64,000 nucleotides of DNA from Streptococcus pneumoniae (lineage in GTDB: Bacteria; Bacillota; Bacilli; Lactobacillales; Streptococcaceae). Position numbers and translations under genes: made by a program. The DNA lies in the NCBI RefSeq assembly GCF_001457635.1, contig NZ_LN831051.1, positions 1,736,001 to 1,800,000 of the forward strand, read 5' to 3'. A model generated the notes under the pieces. That model was given only the letters and a program-made list of their open reading frames with translations. It made no database searches and was not told where the DNA came from. This document shows positions 8,569 to 17,533 of this stretch, piece by piece. The first letter of the stretch is position 1; every line of letters begins with the position of its first letter.

Positions 8569-10556
8569 TACATTTGCACAATCTTGCGATAACTTCTTGA
8601 AGTAATCATGAAAATCAGCACATAGGCGATGAGGAAGATAGCGCAGATAGACAAGGTCACAATCAACATCATAGTCGTATCCAGTACACCAATCACTTTT
8701 AAAATCAGGCTAAGCATATGGTAGGCAAAGGCGAGATGTATGAAGGCAAAGAGCAAAGGAAGGAAGAAAACAGTTAAAACCTGTTTGTTGATGGTTTGCT
8801 TGATTTGCTTTTGGTCCAAACCAACTTTCTGCAAGATAATAAAGCGTTCACGGTCTTCGTAGCCTTCAGAAATTTGTTTGTAGTAGATGACCAGAACAGT
8901 TCCGACCATAAAGATAATGGATAGGAAAATACCGATAAAGAAGACACCACCAAAGAGGGCACTCATCTGAGAACTAGCATCTGCTAGATTGCTACCATAA
9001 ACATAGCTACCTTCTGTGTCTAATTGAGCATTAAATTGATTGAGGTAGTTTTCATACTCCTCAGCGACCTTGAGTTGTTCTTCTTCGCTGGCATCTACAT
9101 TCATACCACCGTAAAACTGATTATAGATAGCCGAATCTGGGAATTGATCCAAAAAGGCTTGTAAATCAGGAACAACAAGGTAATTGTAATCAGTAGTCAA
9201 GATATTAAACTTATTTGGAACATGGTTCACAATGAAATCTTTATTAAATTCTTCTTTGACAGAAAATTGATGATCATTTAGAGTTAGAGCTTTCTGTCCT
9301 TTCAGTCCGTCATTTTTGGCAAAGAGACCGACCTCATTTCCTGATAGAGACAGTTTTTGACCAGTCATATTTTCATAATCTTTTTGGTCAAATACCATGA
9401 AAACTGTTTTTGGTTGGACACGGTTTTGTCCTTTTTCAAAAATAGTTAACTTGGTTCCTTCTTGATTCGCAACAGCAAAGTAAGTGTAACGAAGCACTTC
9501 TTTCTCTTTAATCTTATAACCTTTGTCACTTGCAAACTGGCTCAAGAGTTTGTCCAAATCTTCTTTTTCAACATTTTGCCCTGAAACCCCAAAATCATGA
9601 GGATTTAGAACTTTTTTAAAGGATTCTGCGGAATTGAAAATGCTTGTCGCTGCTGACATGGTTACCAAAACCATTGTTGACAAAATAGCGATAGTTGCTA
9701 GTCCAACTGCATTTTTCTTCATACGGAAAATCAAGTTAGAAACAGATATGAGATTATTAGGTTGGTAATAGTATTTCTTATTTTTCTTTAAGATTTGAAG
9801 GAAAACGGTAATCCCTGCATTGAACAAAAGATAAGTACCAAAGATAACCAGTAAAACAGCTATGAAGAAGGTTGTTAAGGCTGTAAGAGGATCTTTTACC
9901 GTAAGGGCAAGATAATATCCAATCCCTAAACTTATGGAACCAAGAATAGTTTGGAGAGGAAGGAAGCGACCTTTTTTCTCTCCGCTAGCTTTCTCACGTG
10001 AGAGCTGGAGGGCATTCATACGGGCGATTCGAAGGGCATTCAGGAACATGAGGCCTAGGAAAATCAAACCGAAGACAAGAAGTACTGTAATGACAACTTT
10101 CATCTGGAAGGTAGCGACCAGTTCCACCTTCAATTTCATCAGTTTGAGTAGGAAAGCGAAAATCAACTTGTCAAACAAGGCTCCAATACCGATTCCTGCT
10201 CCAACAGTTAGAATCCCAAATAGCACTAACTCCTTAAAGGTCATACTGATTAGATGGCGCTTCTCCAAGCCTAACATGCCATATATACCCAGTTCCTTGG
10301 AACGGTTTTTCATGACAAAACTATTGGCATAGAGGACGATAATGGCTGACGCAAGGGTAACGACAAACATACCAAATCCAAGTGTTGCTTGAATGGTGGT
10401 TCCTCCACGGATTTCCGCAATCTTTGGATTGAAGGTTAGGGAGTAAAAGAGATAGGTGATGGTGACTGCCAAGAGAACAGCCAGTGCAAAGGGATAGTAG
10501 AGTTTGCGGTTTTTAATCAAGTTCGATACCGCTAACTTATTGGTTAATCGAAACAT
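8568..10556 (-). CDS. BceB-type ABC transporter permease (FtsX domains)
   Basis: 662-residue permease of the peptide-antibiotic efflux/sensing family (bacitracin, nisin, lincosamide-type resistance in streptococci). It has about ten membrane segments: one at residues 15-40, FtsX blocks at about 60-180 and 520-650, and a large extracellular domain at about 310-510, the BceB layout. It starts two bases after the ATPase stop and is co-transcribed with it. The partner two-component system is not in the window. Confidence 0.9.
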   Translation of the reverse strand: MFRLTNKLAVSNLIKNRKLYYPFALAVLLAVTITYLFYSLTFNPKIAEIRGGTTIQATLGFGMFVVTLASAIIVLYANSFVMKNRSKELGIYGMLGLEKRHLISMTFKELVLFGILTVGAGIGIGALFDKLIFAFLLKLMKLKVELVATFQMKVVITVLLVFGLIFLGLMFLNALRIARMNALQLSREKASGEKKGRFLPLQTILGSISLGIGYYLALTVKDPLTALTTFFIAVLLVIFGTYLLFNAGITVFLQILKKNKKYYYQPNNLISVSNLIFRMKKNAVGLATIAILSTMVLVTMSAATSIFNSAESFKKVLNPHDFGVSGQNVEKEDLDKLLSQFASDKGYKIKEKEVLRYTYFAVANQEGTKLTIFEKGQNRVQPKTVFMVFDQKDYENMTGQKLSLSGNEVGLFAKNDGLKGQKALTLNDHQFSVKEEFNKDFIVNHVPNKFNILTTDYNYLVVPDLQAFLDQFPDSAIYNQFYGGMNVDASEEEQLKVAEEYENYLNQFNAQLDTEGSYVYGSNLADASSQMSALFGGVFFIGIFLSIIFMVGTVLVIYYKQISEGYEDRERFIILQKVGLDQKQIKQTINKQVLTVFFLPLLFAFIHLAFAYHMLSLILKVIGVLDTTMMLIVTLSICAIFLIAYVLIFMITSRSYRKIVQM

Positions 10557-10557
10557 A

Positions 10558-11316
10558 CTAATTCACCTCGCTTGCCATGACAGTCAAGGTATCAGAGATT
10601 TCTTGGAACATCTGACGTTCTGTCTTCTCTCCACGGTAGATTTGATTGTAAAGAATGCCGTCTTTGATAAAGAGAACACGCTTGGCCCTGCTAGCAGCTG
10701 CTGTTGAGTGGGTTACCATGAGGATGGTTTGCCCACGCTCATTGATTTCATTAAAGACATCAAGTAAGGCTGCAGATGACTTGGAATCAAGGGCTCCTGT
10801 TGGCTCGTCCGCAAGGAGAATTTCAGGTTCTGTGATGATGGCGCGGGCTACTGCTACACGCTGTTTCTGACCACCAGAAATCTCGTAAGGGTACTTCTCT
10901 TGCAATTGGTTGATACCCAGATTTTCAGCTGTCATCACCAATTTCTTCATCATCTCCGTTATAGGTCTTCTTGACAAGACAAGCGGAAGCAAGATATTGT
11001 CCTTAACAGACAGAGTATCTAGCAAGTTAAAGTCTTGGAAGACAAATCCTAGCTTTTCACGCCGGAAACTAGAAGCCTGTGAATTTTTAATAGTTGCTGT
11101 ATCAGTTCCGTTTAGGTAAACCTGCCCACGACTTGGTTTATCCAGCATAGCTAGGATATTGAGCAGAGTGGATTTACCAGAACCAGACTCACCCATGATA
11201 GCAACGTAGTCACCCTTTTCTACGGTGAAGTGAATATCCTTGAGGGCCTCTACTTGGTTGCCCTGAAAACGTGTTTTATAAATTTTTTGAACGTGTTTTA
11301 CATCTAAAAGTGTCAT
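10558..11316 (-). CDS. BceA-type ABC transporter ATP-binding protein
   Basis: 252 residues: Walker A GESGSGKST (42-50), signature SGGQKQRVAVARA, Walker B with DEPTGALD, and the H-loop THSTAAA. I place the start at ATG 11314-11316 (MTLLDVKHVQ) because AAAGGAG sits just upstream; an in-frame extension to 11373 overlaps a 36-residue ORF and lacks a ribosome site. It drives the permease at 8568-10556. Confidence 0.93.
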   Translation of the reverse strand: MTLLDVKHVQKIYKTRFQGNQVEALKDIHFTVEKGDYVAIMGESGSGKSTLLNILAMLDKPSRGQVYLNGTDTATIKNSQASSFRREKLGFVFQDFNLLDTLSVKDNILLPLVLSRRPITEMMKKLVMTAENLGINQLQEKYPYEISGGQKQRVAVARAIITEPEILLADEPTGALDSKSSAALLDVFNEINERGQTILMVTHSTAAASRAKRVLFIKDGILYNQIYRGEKTERQMFQEISDTLTVMASEVN

Positions 11317-11330
11317 GAGAATCTCCTTTC

Positions 11331-11441
11331 TTAATATCCCATCAAATGAAATGTAGCTTGCATCATAGTGCATCCCAGCTGAACGCGCTCAATTTCTTTG
11401 TGACTTGGTTTTCTAGTTTTCTTATGTAAGATTTGTTTCAT
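11331..11441 (-). CDS. 36-residue ORF at the head of the BceAB operon
   Basis: ATG at 11439-11441, TAA at 11331-11333. The product begins MKQILHKKTRKPSHKEIERV and ends MMQATFHLMGY; it is basic at the N-terminus with no obvious signal peptide. AAAGGAG lies seven bases before the ATG, and the stop is 14 bases before the ATPase start, spanning that gene's ribosome site. The spacing and good ribosome site support real translation, as a leader or small protein. Function unknown. Confidence 0.65.
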   Translation of the reverse strand: MKQILHKKTRKPSHKEIERVQLGCTMMQATFHLMGY

Positions 11442-11525
11442 GATGTTACTCCTTTGTTCTTTATGAGTCTAGTTTACATCAAAAAAAGACCGCTTGCCAT
11501 AACCTAACCTTACAAAAGAGACTTT

Positions 11526-11547
11526 AATCTTACATTTTTGTAAGATT
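11526..11547. promoter_or_regulatory. Palindromic operator candidate for the BceAB operon
   Basis: AATCTTACA-TTTT-TGTAAGATT, a perfect 9-bp inverted repeat with a 4-base centre, about 85 bases before the 36-residue ORF. A further half-site-like TTACAAAAG lies at 11510-11518. BceR-type response regulators bind such spaced palindromes upstream of BceAB operons; the link is inferred. It could also act on the divergent plus-strand gene. Confidence 0.6.
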
Positions 11548-11743
11548 GGGTGAAATATAAGCAAAATTACTTAGAAAATGATTTGATTTCCTATTTTTAA
11601 AGTTGTAAAATATAAGTGTGAAAAGGATTACTTTGAAAAGGAGGAAGCGGGAACTAACATTTTAGTAAGGTTACCTAGATAACATACCATTCAATTTAAC
11701 ACTTGCAAGTCGTTCAACCTATAAGGAAAGAAGGTGCGCTTTA

Positions 11744-11935
11744 ATGAAACACAAAGAACATATACTCATCGGACTTCTCTATCTGCTCTCTCCATTCATC
11801 GGTCAGCTCTTAGTTGAACACACACACTTTATCGGTACAGAATTTACCGGCACTGCTTATGTTATTTGCTGGTTATCAGTTGTTATCAGCATCCACCATT
11901 TTTCCAAAAATGTATTGTCTCAGCAGCAAAAATAG
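11744..11935 (+). CDS. Small hydrophobic protein of 63 residues
   Basis: The sequence MKHKEHILIGLLYLLSPFIG is followed by a second hydrophobic stretch (about 38-52), suggesting two membrane segments. A GAAGG-type ribosome site lies before the ATG, and a TTGTAAAATATAA-like promoter region lies near 11605, leaving a leader over 100 nt long. It is divergent from the BceAB operon. I do not recognise the family. Confidence 0.5.
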   Translation: MKHKEHILIGLLYLLSPFIGQLLVEHTHFIGTEFTGTAYVICWLSVVISIHHFSKNVLSQQQK

Positions 11936-11965
11936 ATTAAAAAACTGAGTTTAAATTACTGCTTT

Positions 11966-12072
11966 TATAATAAAATGAAATAAGAACAGGACAAATCGAT
12001 CAGGATAGTCAAATCGATTTCTAACAATGTTTTAGAAGTAGAGGTGTACTATTCTAGTTCCAATCCACTATA
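11966..12072 (+). repeat. RUP element 2
   Basis: 107 bp from TATAATAAAATG to CCACTATA, highly similar to RUP 4 and, reversed, RUP 1. It lies between the 63-residue gene and the long hairpin at 12111. Confidence 0.88.
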
Positions 12073-12110
12073 GTTTGTGGATGAAGCTGGCGAAATATTA
12101 TTAATACTAT

Positions 12111-12201
12111 TCAAAAATCAAAGTGCAAACTATGTCAACTTCACATTGCCGACTAAATTACAGCCTGTGGCTGGCTTCCTAGTTTGCACTTTGATTTTTA
12201 T
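12111..12201. repeat. Long hairpin related to boxC
   Basis: A perfect 20-base inverted repeat (AAAAATCAAAGTGCAAACTA near 12113 and its complement ending near 12200) encloses ~50 bases. The right arm with GGCTTCCTAGTTTGCACTTTG and TTGAGTAT resembles the boxC end of BOX elements, so this is probably a BOX derivative. Confidence 0.6.
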
Positions 12202-12219
12202 TGAGTATAAAAGTAAAAA

Positions 12220-12266
12220 AGCTTTAAATCAAGCAGTTTAGACTATTGATTTAAAGATTTTTGCTT
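12220..12266. terminator. Bidirectional terminator downstream of the PspC-domain gene
   Basis: Stem CTTTAAATCAA/TTGATTTAAAG with A/T-rich tails on both sides, located just after the minus-strand PspC-domain gene. Confidence 0.7.
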
Positions 12267-12288
12267 ATTCCAAATCTTCTGTAGAACC

Positions 12289-12561
12289 TCACCAAAACCA
12301 GCCTTCATTGTCGTCAATGGCTTGGGCTTCTTTGCGTTTACGTGGGCCTGTTCCGTACATTTCTGCTTCGATTTCTTCCTTGGTAGGCATGATAGAAGCT
12401 AGGATGATATAGATAATCACGCCAAGTCCAAAGTTTGCAACTGTAAAAATGGCAAACAAGAAACGAACTAGGGTAACATCAAAATTCCACTTGTCTGACA
12501 GACCTGCCAGAACTCCTGAAATCATGCGATTGCGTCTCATTTTATAAAATTTACTGTTCAT
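12289..12561 (-). CDS. PspC-domain small membrane protein
   Basis: 90 residues from ATG 12559-12561 (MNSKFYKMRRNRMISGVLAG), preceded by AGAGGAAA. The PspC domain (residues 5-62) has the hallmark GVLAGLSDKW followed by one long membrane segment (FLFAIFTVANFGLGVIIYII) and an acidic, Trp-rich tail. Family members are linked to envelope stress. The upstream extension to 12591 lacks a ribosome site. Confidence 0.85.
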   Translation of the reverse strand: MNSKFYKMRRNRMISGVLAGLSDKWNFDVTLVRFLFAIFTVANFGLGVIIYIILASIMPTKEEIEAEMYGTGPRKRKEAQAIDDNEGWFW

Positions 12562-12619
12562 GATATTTCCTCTTTCTGCTAGGTTAGACATAGTATATCA
12601 CGGGGAGGCTCGGCTTTCA

Positions 12620-13069
12620 TCAGTCCTCAGGCTGATTTATCAGAAGCAATTTACCTCGACAAAGTCCACAGCGATAGCGTTGGGTATCAATCCTACGCTT
12701 GCGCTGATACCTTTGCTGGCAGGATTGACAACGATAAAGCTTGAGTGGTTTAGAGTTACTATTGGGCAAGGATGGTACAAACCTTAATCCATCCACTGCT
12801 TTCAAAAGTTCCTTAAAATCCCGATCCTTGTGTTGATAGCCCTTCCCTTGGAAATAAAGGTGATAATGACAGAGTTCATGTCGGACAATTTTCCTAAAAA
12901 CCTCCATACCCAGTTTCTGATAAACCTTGGGATTAAAATCCAGATGCCCATCTTTGGGGAAAAATCGCCCACCTGTCGAACGTAGACGCCTATTCCACTG
13001 GACATGATGGATAAAAGCTCTCCCGAAGTCTTCTAGTGAAACCTGCTTGACATAATCAGTCAGTTTCAT
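12620..13069 (-). CDS. SprT-like zinc metalloprotease-family protein
   Basis: 149 residues from ATG 13067-13069 ([19 protein letters not shown]). The zinc motif HELCH (HExxH) is followed by [10 protein letters not shown], and the C-terminus has a zinc ribbon with paired CxxC ([16 protein letters not shown]). Bacterial SprT-like proteins are mostly uncharacterised. The start lies inside the end of tex (14-base overlap), so translation is probably coupled to tex. Confidence 0.88.
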   Translation of the reverse strand: MKLTDYVKQVSLEDFGRAFIHHVQWNRRLRSTGGRFFPKDGHLDFNPKVYQKLGMEVFRKIVRHELCHYHLYFQGKGYQHKDRDFKELLKAVDGLRFVPSLPNSNSKPLKLYRCQSCQQRYQRKRRIDTQRYRCGLCRGKLLLINQPED

Positions 13070-15185
13070 TTGGAGCGAGGAGCGACAGATTAACTTTTTC
13101 ACGTTCAGTATCAATTTTCTTGACCCAAACGGTCACCAAATCTCCAACTGACACCACTTGACTAGGGTGTTTGATAAACTTGCGACTCATATGAGAAATA
13201 TGAATCAAGCCGTCCTCGTGAATCCCGATATCAACGAAGGCACCGAAGTCAACAACGTTACGCACAACACCTTCTAGCTTCTGACCTACCACTAGGTCTT
13301 TGATATCTAGGACATCTTGGCGAAGCACAGGTGCGTCAAAGGAATCACGGAAATCTCGACCTGGTTTGAGAAGATCTGCAATGATATCTTTAAGGGTTTC
13401 TGGACCGAGGTCTAGCTCTTGAGCCATTTCCTTGACTGAAAGGGACTTGAGTTTGCTTTGGGCTTCTTCGTTTAGGTCTTTAATATCTAAACGTTTGAAG
13501 AGTTCCTTAACTGCAGTGTAATTCTCTGGGTGAACTCCTGTATTATCAAGGATATTGCTACTTTCAGGGATACGAAGGAAACCAGCAGCCTGCTCAAAGG
13601 CCTTGGCTCCCAGACGAGGAACTTTCTTGATTTGGGCGCGTGAAGTGATTTTTCCTTCTTCCTCGCGGTATTTGACAATATTTTCAGAGATAGTTTTGTT
13701 GAGTCCAGCTACGTGTGAAAGAAGAGCTGGGCTAGCTGTATTGACATTGACACCAACTTGGTTAACCACTGTATCGACAACAAAGTCCAGACTCTCAGAT
13801 AGTTTCTTCTGACTGACATCGTGTTGGTATTGACCGACACCAATTGACTTAGGATCGATTTTGACCAATTCCGCAAGAGGATCTTGCAAACGACGGGCGA
13901 TAGAAATGGCAGAGCGTTTTTCAACGGTCAAGTCTGGAAACTCCTGACGAGCAAGTTCGCTGGCAGAATAGACAGAAGCACCACTTTCATTAACGATAAC
14001 ATAGCTGACTTCAGGGAAATCTTTCAGAACTTCCGCTACAAAAGCTTCACTTTCACGACTGGCCGTTCCATTTCCAATGGCAATAATCTCTACACCGTAT
14101 TGACCAATTAAATCTGCTAAATCTTTCTTGGCTTCTTCGATTTGACGAGCTGATGCTGGTTTAACAGGATAAATAACCTGAGTTGTCAGCATTTTTCCTG
14201 TTGCATCCACGACAGCTAACTTGGCACCTGTACGAAAGGCTGGGTCAAATCCAAGAACCACGCGCCCTTTCAGTGGAGCAACCAAGAGGAGATTGCGCAG
14301 ATTGTCAGAAAAAAGTTGGATAGCTCCTTCTTCAGCTTTCTCAGTTAATTCTGTCCGAATACGACGCTCGATAGCAGGCAAGACCTTTTTCTTAACGGAT
14401 TGCTGAACAACTTCATCAATATAAGCATTTTTCACCTTGAAACGAGTAGCAAAGAAGGCAAGAATACGGTCCGTCGCATGTTCAAAACCGATCTTCAAGA
14501 CACCAAGTTTCTCCCCACGATTGAGAGCCAAGGTACGATAGCCTTGCATAGTTCCAACTGTCTCTGAAAAATCATAATAAATCTGAAAAACCTGCTTTTC
14601 ATCAAGACTTTCATCCTTGGCTTGAGAAGTGAGTTTAGAGTGTCTCAGCACTTCCTGATAAGTCATAGAACGCAAGGTCACATCTTCCGATAAGGCTTCG
14701 ACCAAAATATCAACTGCACCGGTCAAGGCTTCCTTGCCAGTCGCAAATCCTTCACAGACGAACTTTTCAGCTTCTTTCTCTAAGTCAACTATATTCTGCA
14801 AAATCAAGCGAGCAAGAGGAAAGAGTCCAGCTTCACGGGCAATGGTTGCCTTGGTACGACGCTTTTCCTTATAAGGAAGATAGAGTTCTTCAACGTCTGC
14901 TAATTTTTCGGCAACTAAGATAGCTTCTTCCAATTCCTTGGTCAACTTACCTTGTTCTTGAATCTTAGCTAAGACAGCTTCCTTACGGTCATTGAGATTT
15001 GTCAGACTTTTATCCAAATCAATAATAGCCTTAATCGCCACCTCATCCAGACTACCAGTCATGTCCTTGCGATAACGCGCGATAAAGGGAATAGTCGCCC
15101 CTTCAGCTGTCAAACTTAGAACGGTATCAATTTGCTTTAACGTCACTCCCAAATCCTGAGAGATTTTTTCATATTTTTTATCCAT
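13056..15185 (-). CDS. tex: Tex-family RNA-binding transcription accessory protein
   Basis: 709 residues starting [20 protein letters not shown] (ATG 15183-15185). Layout: helical N-terminal Tex domain, a YqgF/RNase H-like domain ([19 protein letters not shown]), two helix-hairpin-helix regions ([36 protein letters not shown]) and a C-terminal S1 domain ([16 protein letters not shown]) ending NETD. The open frame continues upstream through a BOX element to 15473, but those extra 96 codons are repeat DNA and are not expected in the protein. Confidence 0.95.
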   Translation of the reverse strand: MDKKYEKISQDLGVTLKQIDTVLSLTAEGATIPFIARYRKDMTGSLDEVAIKAIIDLDKSLTNLNDRKEAVLAKIQEQGKLTKELEEAILVAEKLADVEELYLPYKEKRRTKATIAREAGLFPLARLILQNIVDLEKEAEKFVCEGFATGKEALTGAVDILVEALSEDVTLRSMTYQEVLRHSKLTSQAKDESLDEKQVFQIYYDFSETVGTMQGYRTLALNRGEKLGVLKIGFEHATDRILAFFATRFKVKNAYIDEVVQQSVKKKVLPAIERRIRTELTEKAEEGAIQLFSDNLRNLLLVAPLKGRVVLGFDPAFRTGAKLAVVDATGKMLTTQVIYPVKPASARQIEEAKKDLADLIGQYGVEIIAIGNGTASRESEAFVAEVLKDFPEVSYVIVNESGASVYSASELARQEFPDLTVEKRSAISIARRLQDPLAELVKIDPKSIGVGQYQHDVSQKKLSESLDFVVDTVVNQVGVNVNTASPALLSHVAGLNKTISENIVKYREEEGKITSRAQIKKVPRLGAKAFEQAAGFLRIPESSNILDNTGVHPENYTAVKELFKRLDIKDLNEEAQSKLKSLSVKEMAQELDLGPETLKDIIADLLKPGRDFRDSFDAPVLRQDVLDIKDLVVGQKLEGVVRNVVDFGAFVDIGIHEDGLIHISHMSRKFIKHPSQVVSVGDLVTVWVKKIDTEREKVNLSLLAPNETD

Positions 15186-15230
15186 AAATCTATTATACCA
15201 CAAGCTGGAAGGCTTTCTCCAATCCTTTTC

Positions 15231-15470
15231 ATACTCAATAAAAATCAAAAAGCAAACTAGGAAGCTAGCCGTAGGCTGCTCAAAATACTGTTTTGAGGTT
15301 GTGGATAAGACTGACGAAGTCAGCTCAAAACACTGTTTTGAGGTTGTGGATAGAACTGACGAAGTCAGCTCAAAACACTGTTTTGAGGTTGTGGATAGAA
15401 CTGACGAAGTCAGTAACCGTACTACGGTAAGGCGAAGCTGACGTGGTTTGAAGAGATTTTCGAAGAGTAT
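15231..15470 (-). repeat. BOX element 1 with three boxB units
   Basis: Right end GATTTTCGAAGAGTAT is boxA, left end ATACTCAATAAAAATCAAA is boxC, so the element reads A-B-B-B-C on the minus strand. The three boxB copies each contain CTGACGAAGTCAG and CAAAACACTGTTTTG-type palindromes (the leftmost has CAAAATACTGTTTTG). It lies between tex and the divergent 43-residue gene. It keeps an open frame in line with tex. Confidence 0.93.
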
Positions 15471-15518
15471 CAACTATCGAAAACAAATTAAAAAACTCCC
15501 TTTTCCGCAAAATAATAG

Positions 15519-15524
15519 TATAAT
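15519..15524 (+). promoter_or_regulatory. -10 box for the small ORF/permease operon
   Basis: TATAAT at 15519-15524, about 30 bases before the 43-residue ORF. No convincing -35 is visible at the usual spacing. Confidence 0.5.
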
Positions 15525-15554
15525 AGAGGTAGAATTTAGAATCGAGGTACACCT

Positions 15555-15686
15555 ATGGCTGTAAAATTTACAAAACGAGACGACTTGGACAAGATGTTTG
15601 AAGAGTTTGCTAAACTCCCTGATTTGAAACAAGTTACTTTCCCTGATGACAAAGAGAAAAAAGCCAAAGCAGAAAAGAAAAACTAG
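15555..15686 (+). CDS. 43-residue hydrophilic protein leading the permease operon
   Basis: MAVKFTKRDDLDKMFEEFAK then LPDLKQVTFPDDKEKKAKAE and a Lys-rich end. GAGGT lies before the ATG. Its TAG is followed immediately by the permease ATG (TAGATG), with the permease ribosome site inside its 3' end (GCAGAAAAG is weak), so the two are coupled. Codon use and placement support a real gene. Family not recognised. Confidence 0.75.
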   Translation: MAVKFTKRDDLDKMFEEFAKLPDLKQVTFPDDKEKKAKAEKKN

Positions 15687-16592
15687 ATGACTGCTTTTCA
15701 ACAACTCCCATCTAGTGTACTTCAAACTGGAGCCATTTTTCTCTCCATTATCATTGAAGCCCTTCCCTTCGTTCTGATAGGAAGCATTGTCTCAGGGCTG
15801 ATTGAAGTTTATATCACACCTGACAAGGTTTATCATTTTCTCCCTCGAAATCGTTGGGGGAGAATCTTTTTTGGGACCTTCGTCGGTATGTTTTTCCCTT
15901 CTTGTGAATGTGGAATCGTCCCCATCATCAATCGTTTTCTGGAAAAAAAGGTTCCAAGTTACACGGCCGTTCCTTTTCTTGTGACAGCACCTGTTATCAA
16001 TCCCATTGTTCTTTTTGCGACCTATTCTGCCTTTGGCAACTCCTTCCATGTCGCCCTATTACGAGCTCTGGGTTCCATTCTTGTGGCTGTAATACTAGGA
16101 ATTTTTCTAGGATTTTTCTGGCAAGAACCGATTCAGAAAGAAAATCGTCTGGCTTGTCATGAGCATGATTTTTCTTACTTGAGTTCTGCAAAAAAAGTTT
16201 TTCAAGTCTTTGTGCAGGCCATTGATGAATTTTTTGATACGGGGCGTTATTTGGTATTTGGCTGCCTCTTTGCTTCTATAATACAGGTCTACGTTCCGAC
16301 TCGGATTCTGACCTCTATCAGTGCGACCCCTCTTTTTGCCATCCTGCTCTTGATGATTTTAGCCTTTCTTCTTTCGCTCTGTAGTGAGGCGGATGCCTTT
16401 ATAGGTGCTTCTCTTCTCTCGAGTTTCGGTTTGGCACCAGTTCTGGCCTTTCTCGTCATTGGTCCAATGCTGGATATCAAAAATATTCTCATGATGAAAA
16501 ATTACTTGAAAGCACGATTTATCAGTCACTTCATAACAATTGTAACTCTTGTCGTCTTAGTCTATTCTCTCTTGATTGGAGTCATCCTATGA
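15687..16592 (+). CDS. YraQ/DUF318-type permease
   Basis: 301 residues with about eight membrane segments. Motifs FPSCECGIVPI (FxxCxCG), TAPVINPIV and LCSEADAFIG (the second SEADAF block) are the signature of the ArsP/YraQ (UPF0718) permeases. Substrate unknown; relatives move organic arsenicals or act with the TIGR03943 partner encoded next. The stop overlaps that gene by four bases (ATGA). Confidence 0.88.
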   Translation: MTAFQQLPSSVLQTGAIFLSIIIEALPFVLIGSIVSGLIEVYITPDKVYHFLPRNRWGRIFFGTFVGMFFPSCECGIVPIINRFLEKKVPSYTAVPFLVTAPVINPIVLFATYSAFGNSFHVALLRALGSILVAVILGIFLGFFWQEPIQKENRLACHEHDFSYLSSAKKVFQVFVQAIDEFFDTGRYLVFGCLFASIIQVYVPTRILTSISATPLFAILLLMILAFLLSLCSEADAFIGASLLSSFGLAPVLAFLVIGPMLDIKNILMMKNYLKARFISHFITIVTLVVLVYSLLIGVIL

Positions 16593-17404
16593 TTCGATTT
16601 TTAGTTTTAGCTGGCTATTTTGAACTGACTATTTACCTCCATCTGTCGGGCAAACTAAACCAGTACATCAACATGCACTATTCCTATCTGGCCTATATCT
16701 CCATGGTGCTTTCTTTTATCTTGGCTATCGTTCAATTGTATATCTGGATGAAGCAAGTCAAAACCCACAGTCATCTGAACAGCCGATTAGCCAAGATGAC
16801 GAGTATTTCTCTTCTGGCTATTCCACTTGTCATCGGCTTAACTTTCCCAACTGTTAGCTTGGATTCTCAGACCGTTTCTGCTAAAGGTTATCATTTCCCC
16901 CTATCGGAAGGAACGGATCTAGCCATTCAGACAAGCGAAGGGACGACAAGCCAATATTTGAAACCAGATACCAGTTCTTATTTTTCAAAATCAGCCTATG
17001 AAAAGGAAATGCGAACGGCGGCGGATAAATACTTATCCCAAGATAGTATTCAGATCACTAATGAAAACTATATGGAGGTCATGGAGGCTATCTACGACTA
17101 TCCAGATGAATTTGAGGGTAAGACAATCCAGTTCACAGGCTTTGTCTATAATGACCCCAGTCATGCCAATAGCCAATTTCTGTTCCGCTTCGGCATTATT
17201 CACTGCATCGCAGATTCTGGTGTCTATGGATTGCTGACCAAGGGCAATACCCGGCAGTATGAAAACAACACTTGGATTTCAGCCAAAGGAAAACTGGTCA
17301 ATCACTACCATAAAGAACTCAAACAAAACCTTCCAACCTTGGAAATCGACAGCTTTACCAAAGTCGATAAACCAGAAAATCCCTATGTATATAGAGCTTT
17401 TTAA
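16589..17404 (+). CDS. TIGR03943-type putative permease partner (YcgQ-like)
   Basis: 271 residues: three N-terminal hydrophobic segments (about 1-22, 32-52 and 68-90) followed by an extracytoplasmic-looking domain with CIADSGVYGLL and WISAKGKL. This family is nearly always encoded next to a YraQ-type permease, as here. The function of the pair is unknown; it may be a two-part exporter. Confidence 0.83.
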   Translation: MIRFLVLAGYFELTIYLHLSGKLNQYINMHYSYLAYISMVLSFILAIVQLYIWMKQVKTHSHLNSRLAKMTSISLLAIPLVIGLTFPTVSLDSQTVSAKGYHFPLSEGTDLAIQTSEGTTSQYLKPDTSSYFSKSAYEKEMRTAADKYLSQDSIQITNENYMEVMEAIYDYPDEFEGKTIQFTGFVYNDPSHANSQFLFRFGIIHCIADSGVYGLLTKGNTRQYENNTWISAKGKLVNHYHKELKQNLPTLEIDSFTKVDKPENPYVYRAF

Positions 17405-17420
17405 GAAAATCAAGATAAAA

Positions 17421-17470
17421 ACGAACAAGTTCTCTTCTGAATAACAGAAAAAGAGCCTGTTCGTTTTTTG
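17421..17470 (+). terminator. Terminator of the permease operon
   Basis: ACGAACA-G...C-TGTTCGT stem (17421-17429 with 17456-17464), extended by TTCTCTT/AAGAG, followed by TTTTTT. Confidence 0.8.
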
Positions 17471-17533
17471 GTTATATGAAAATTAGTGACTTGTAGATTT
17501 TCATCTTATACCATTTCCAGCAATACAAGTAGC

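Noticed and set aside
11316..11373. N-terminal extension of the BceA-type ATPase
   Set aside because: It overlaps the 36-residue ORF, has no ribosome site, and the Walker domain starts normally from 11316.
15231..15470. CRISPR-like array (three regular repeats)
   Set aside because: The units are boxB copies with no unique spacers and no cas genes nearby.
13056..15473. 805-residue form of Tex with an N-terminal extension
   Set aside because: The added residues are translated BOX repeat DNA; the family start MDKKYEKI at 15185 fits homologues.
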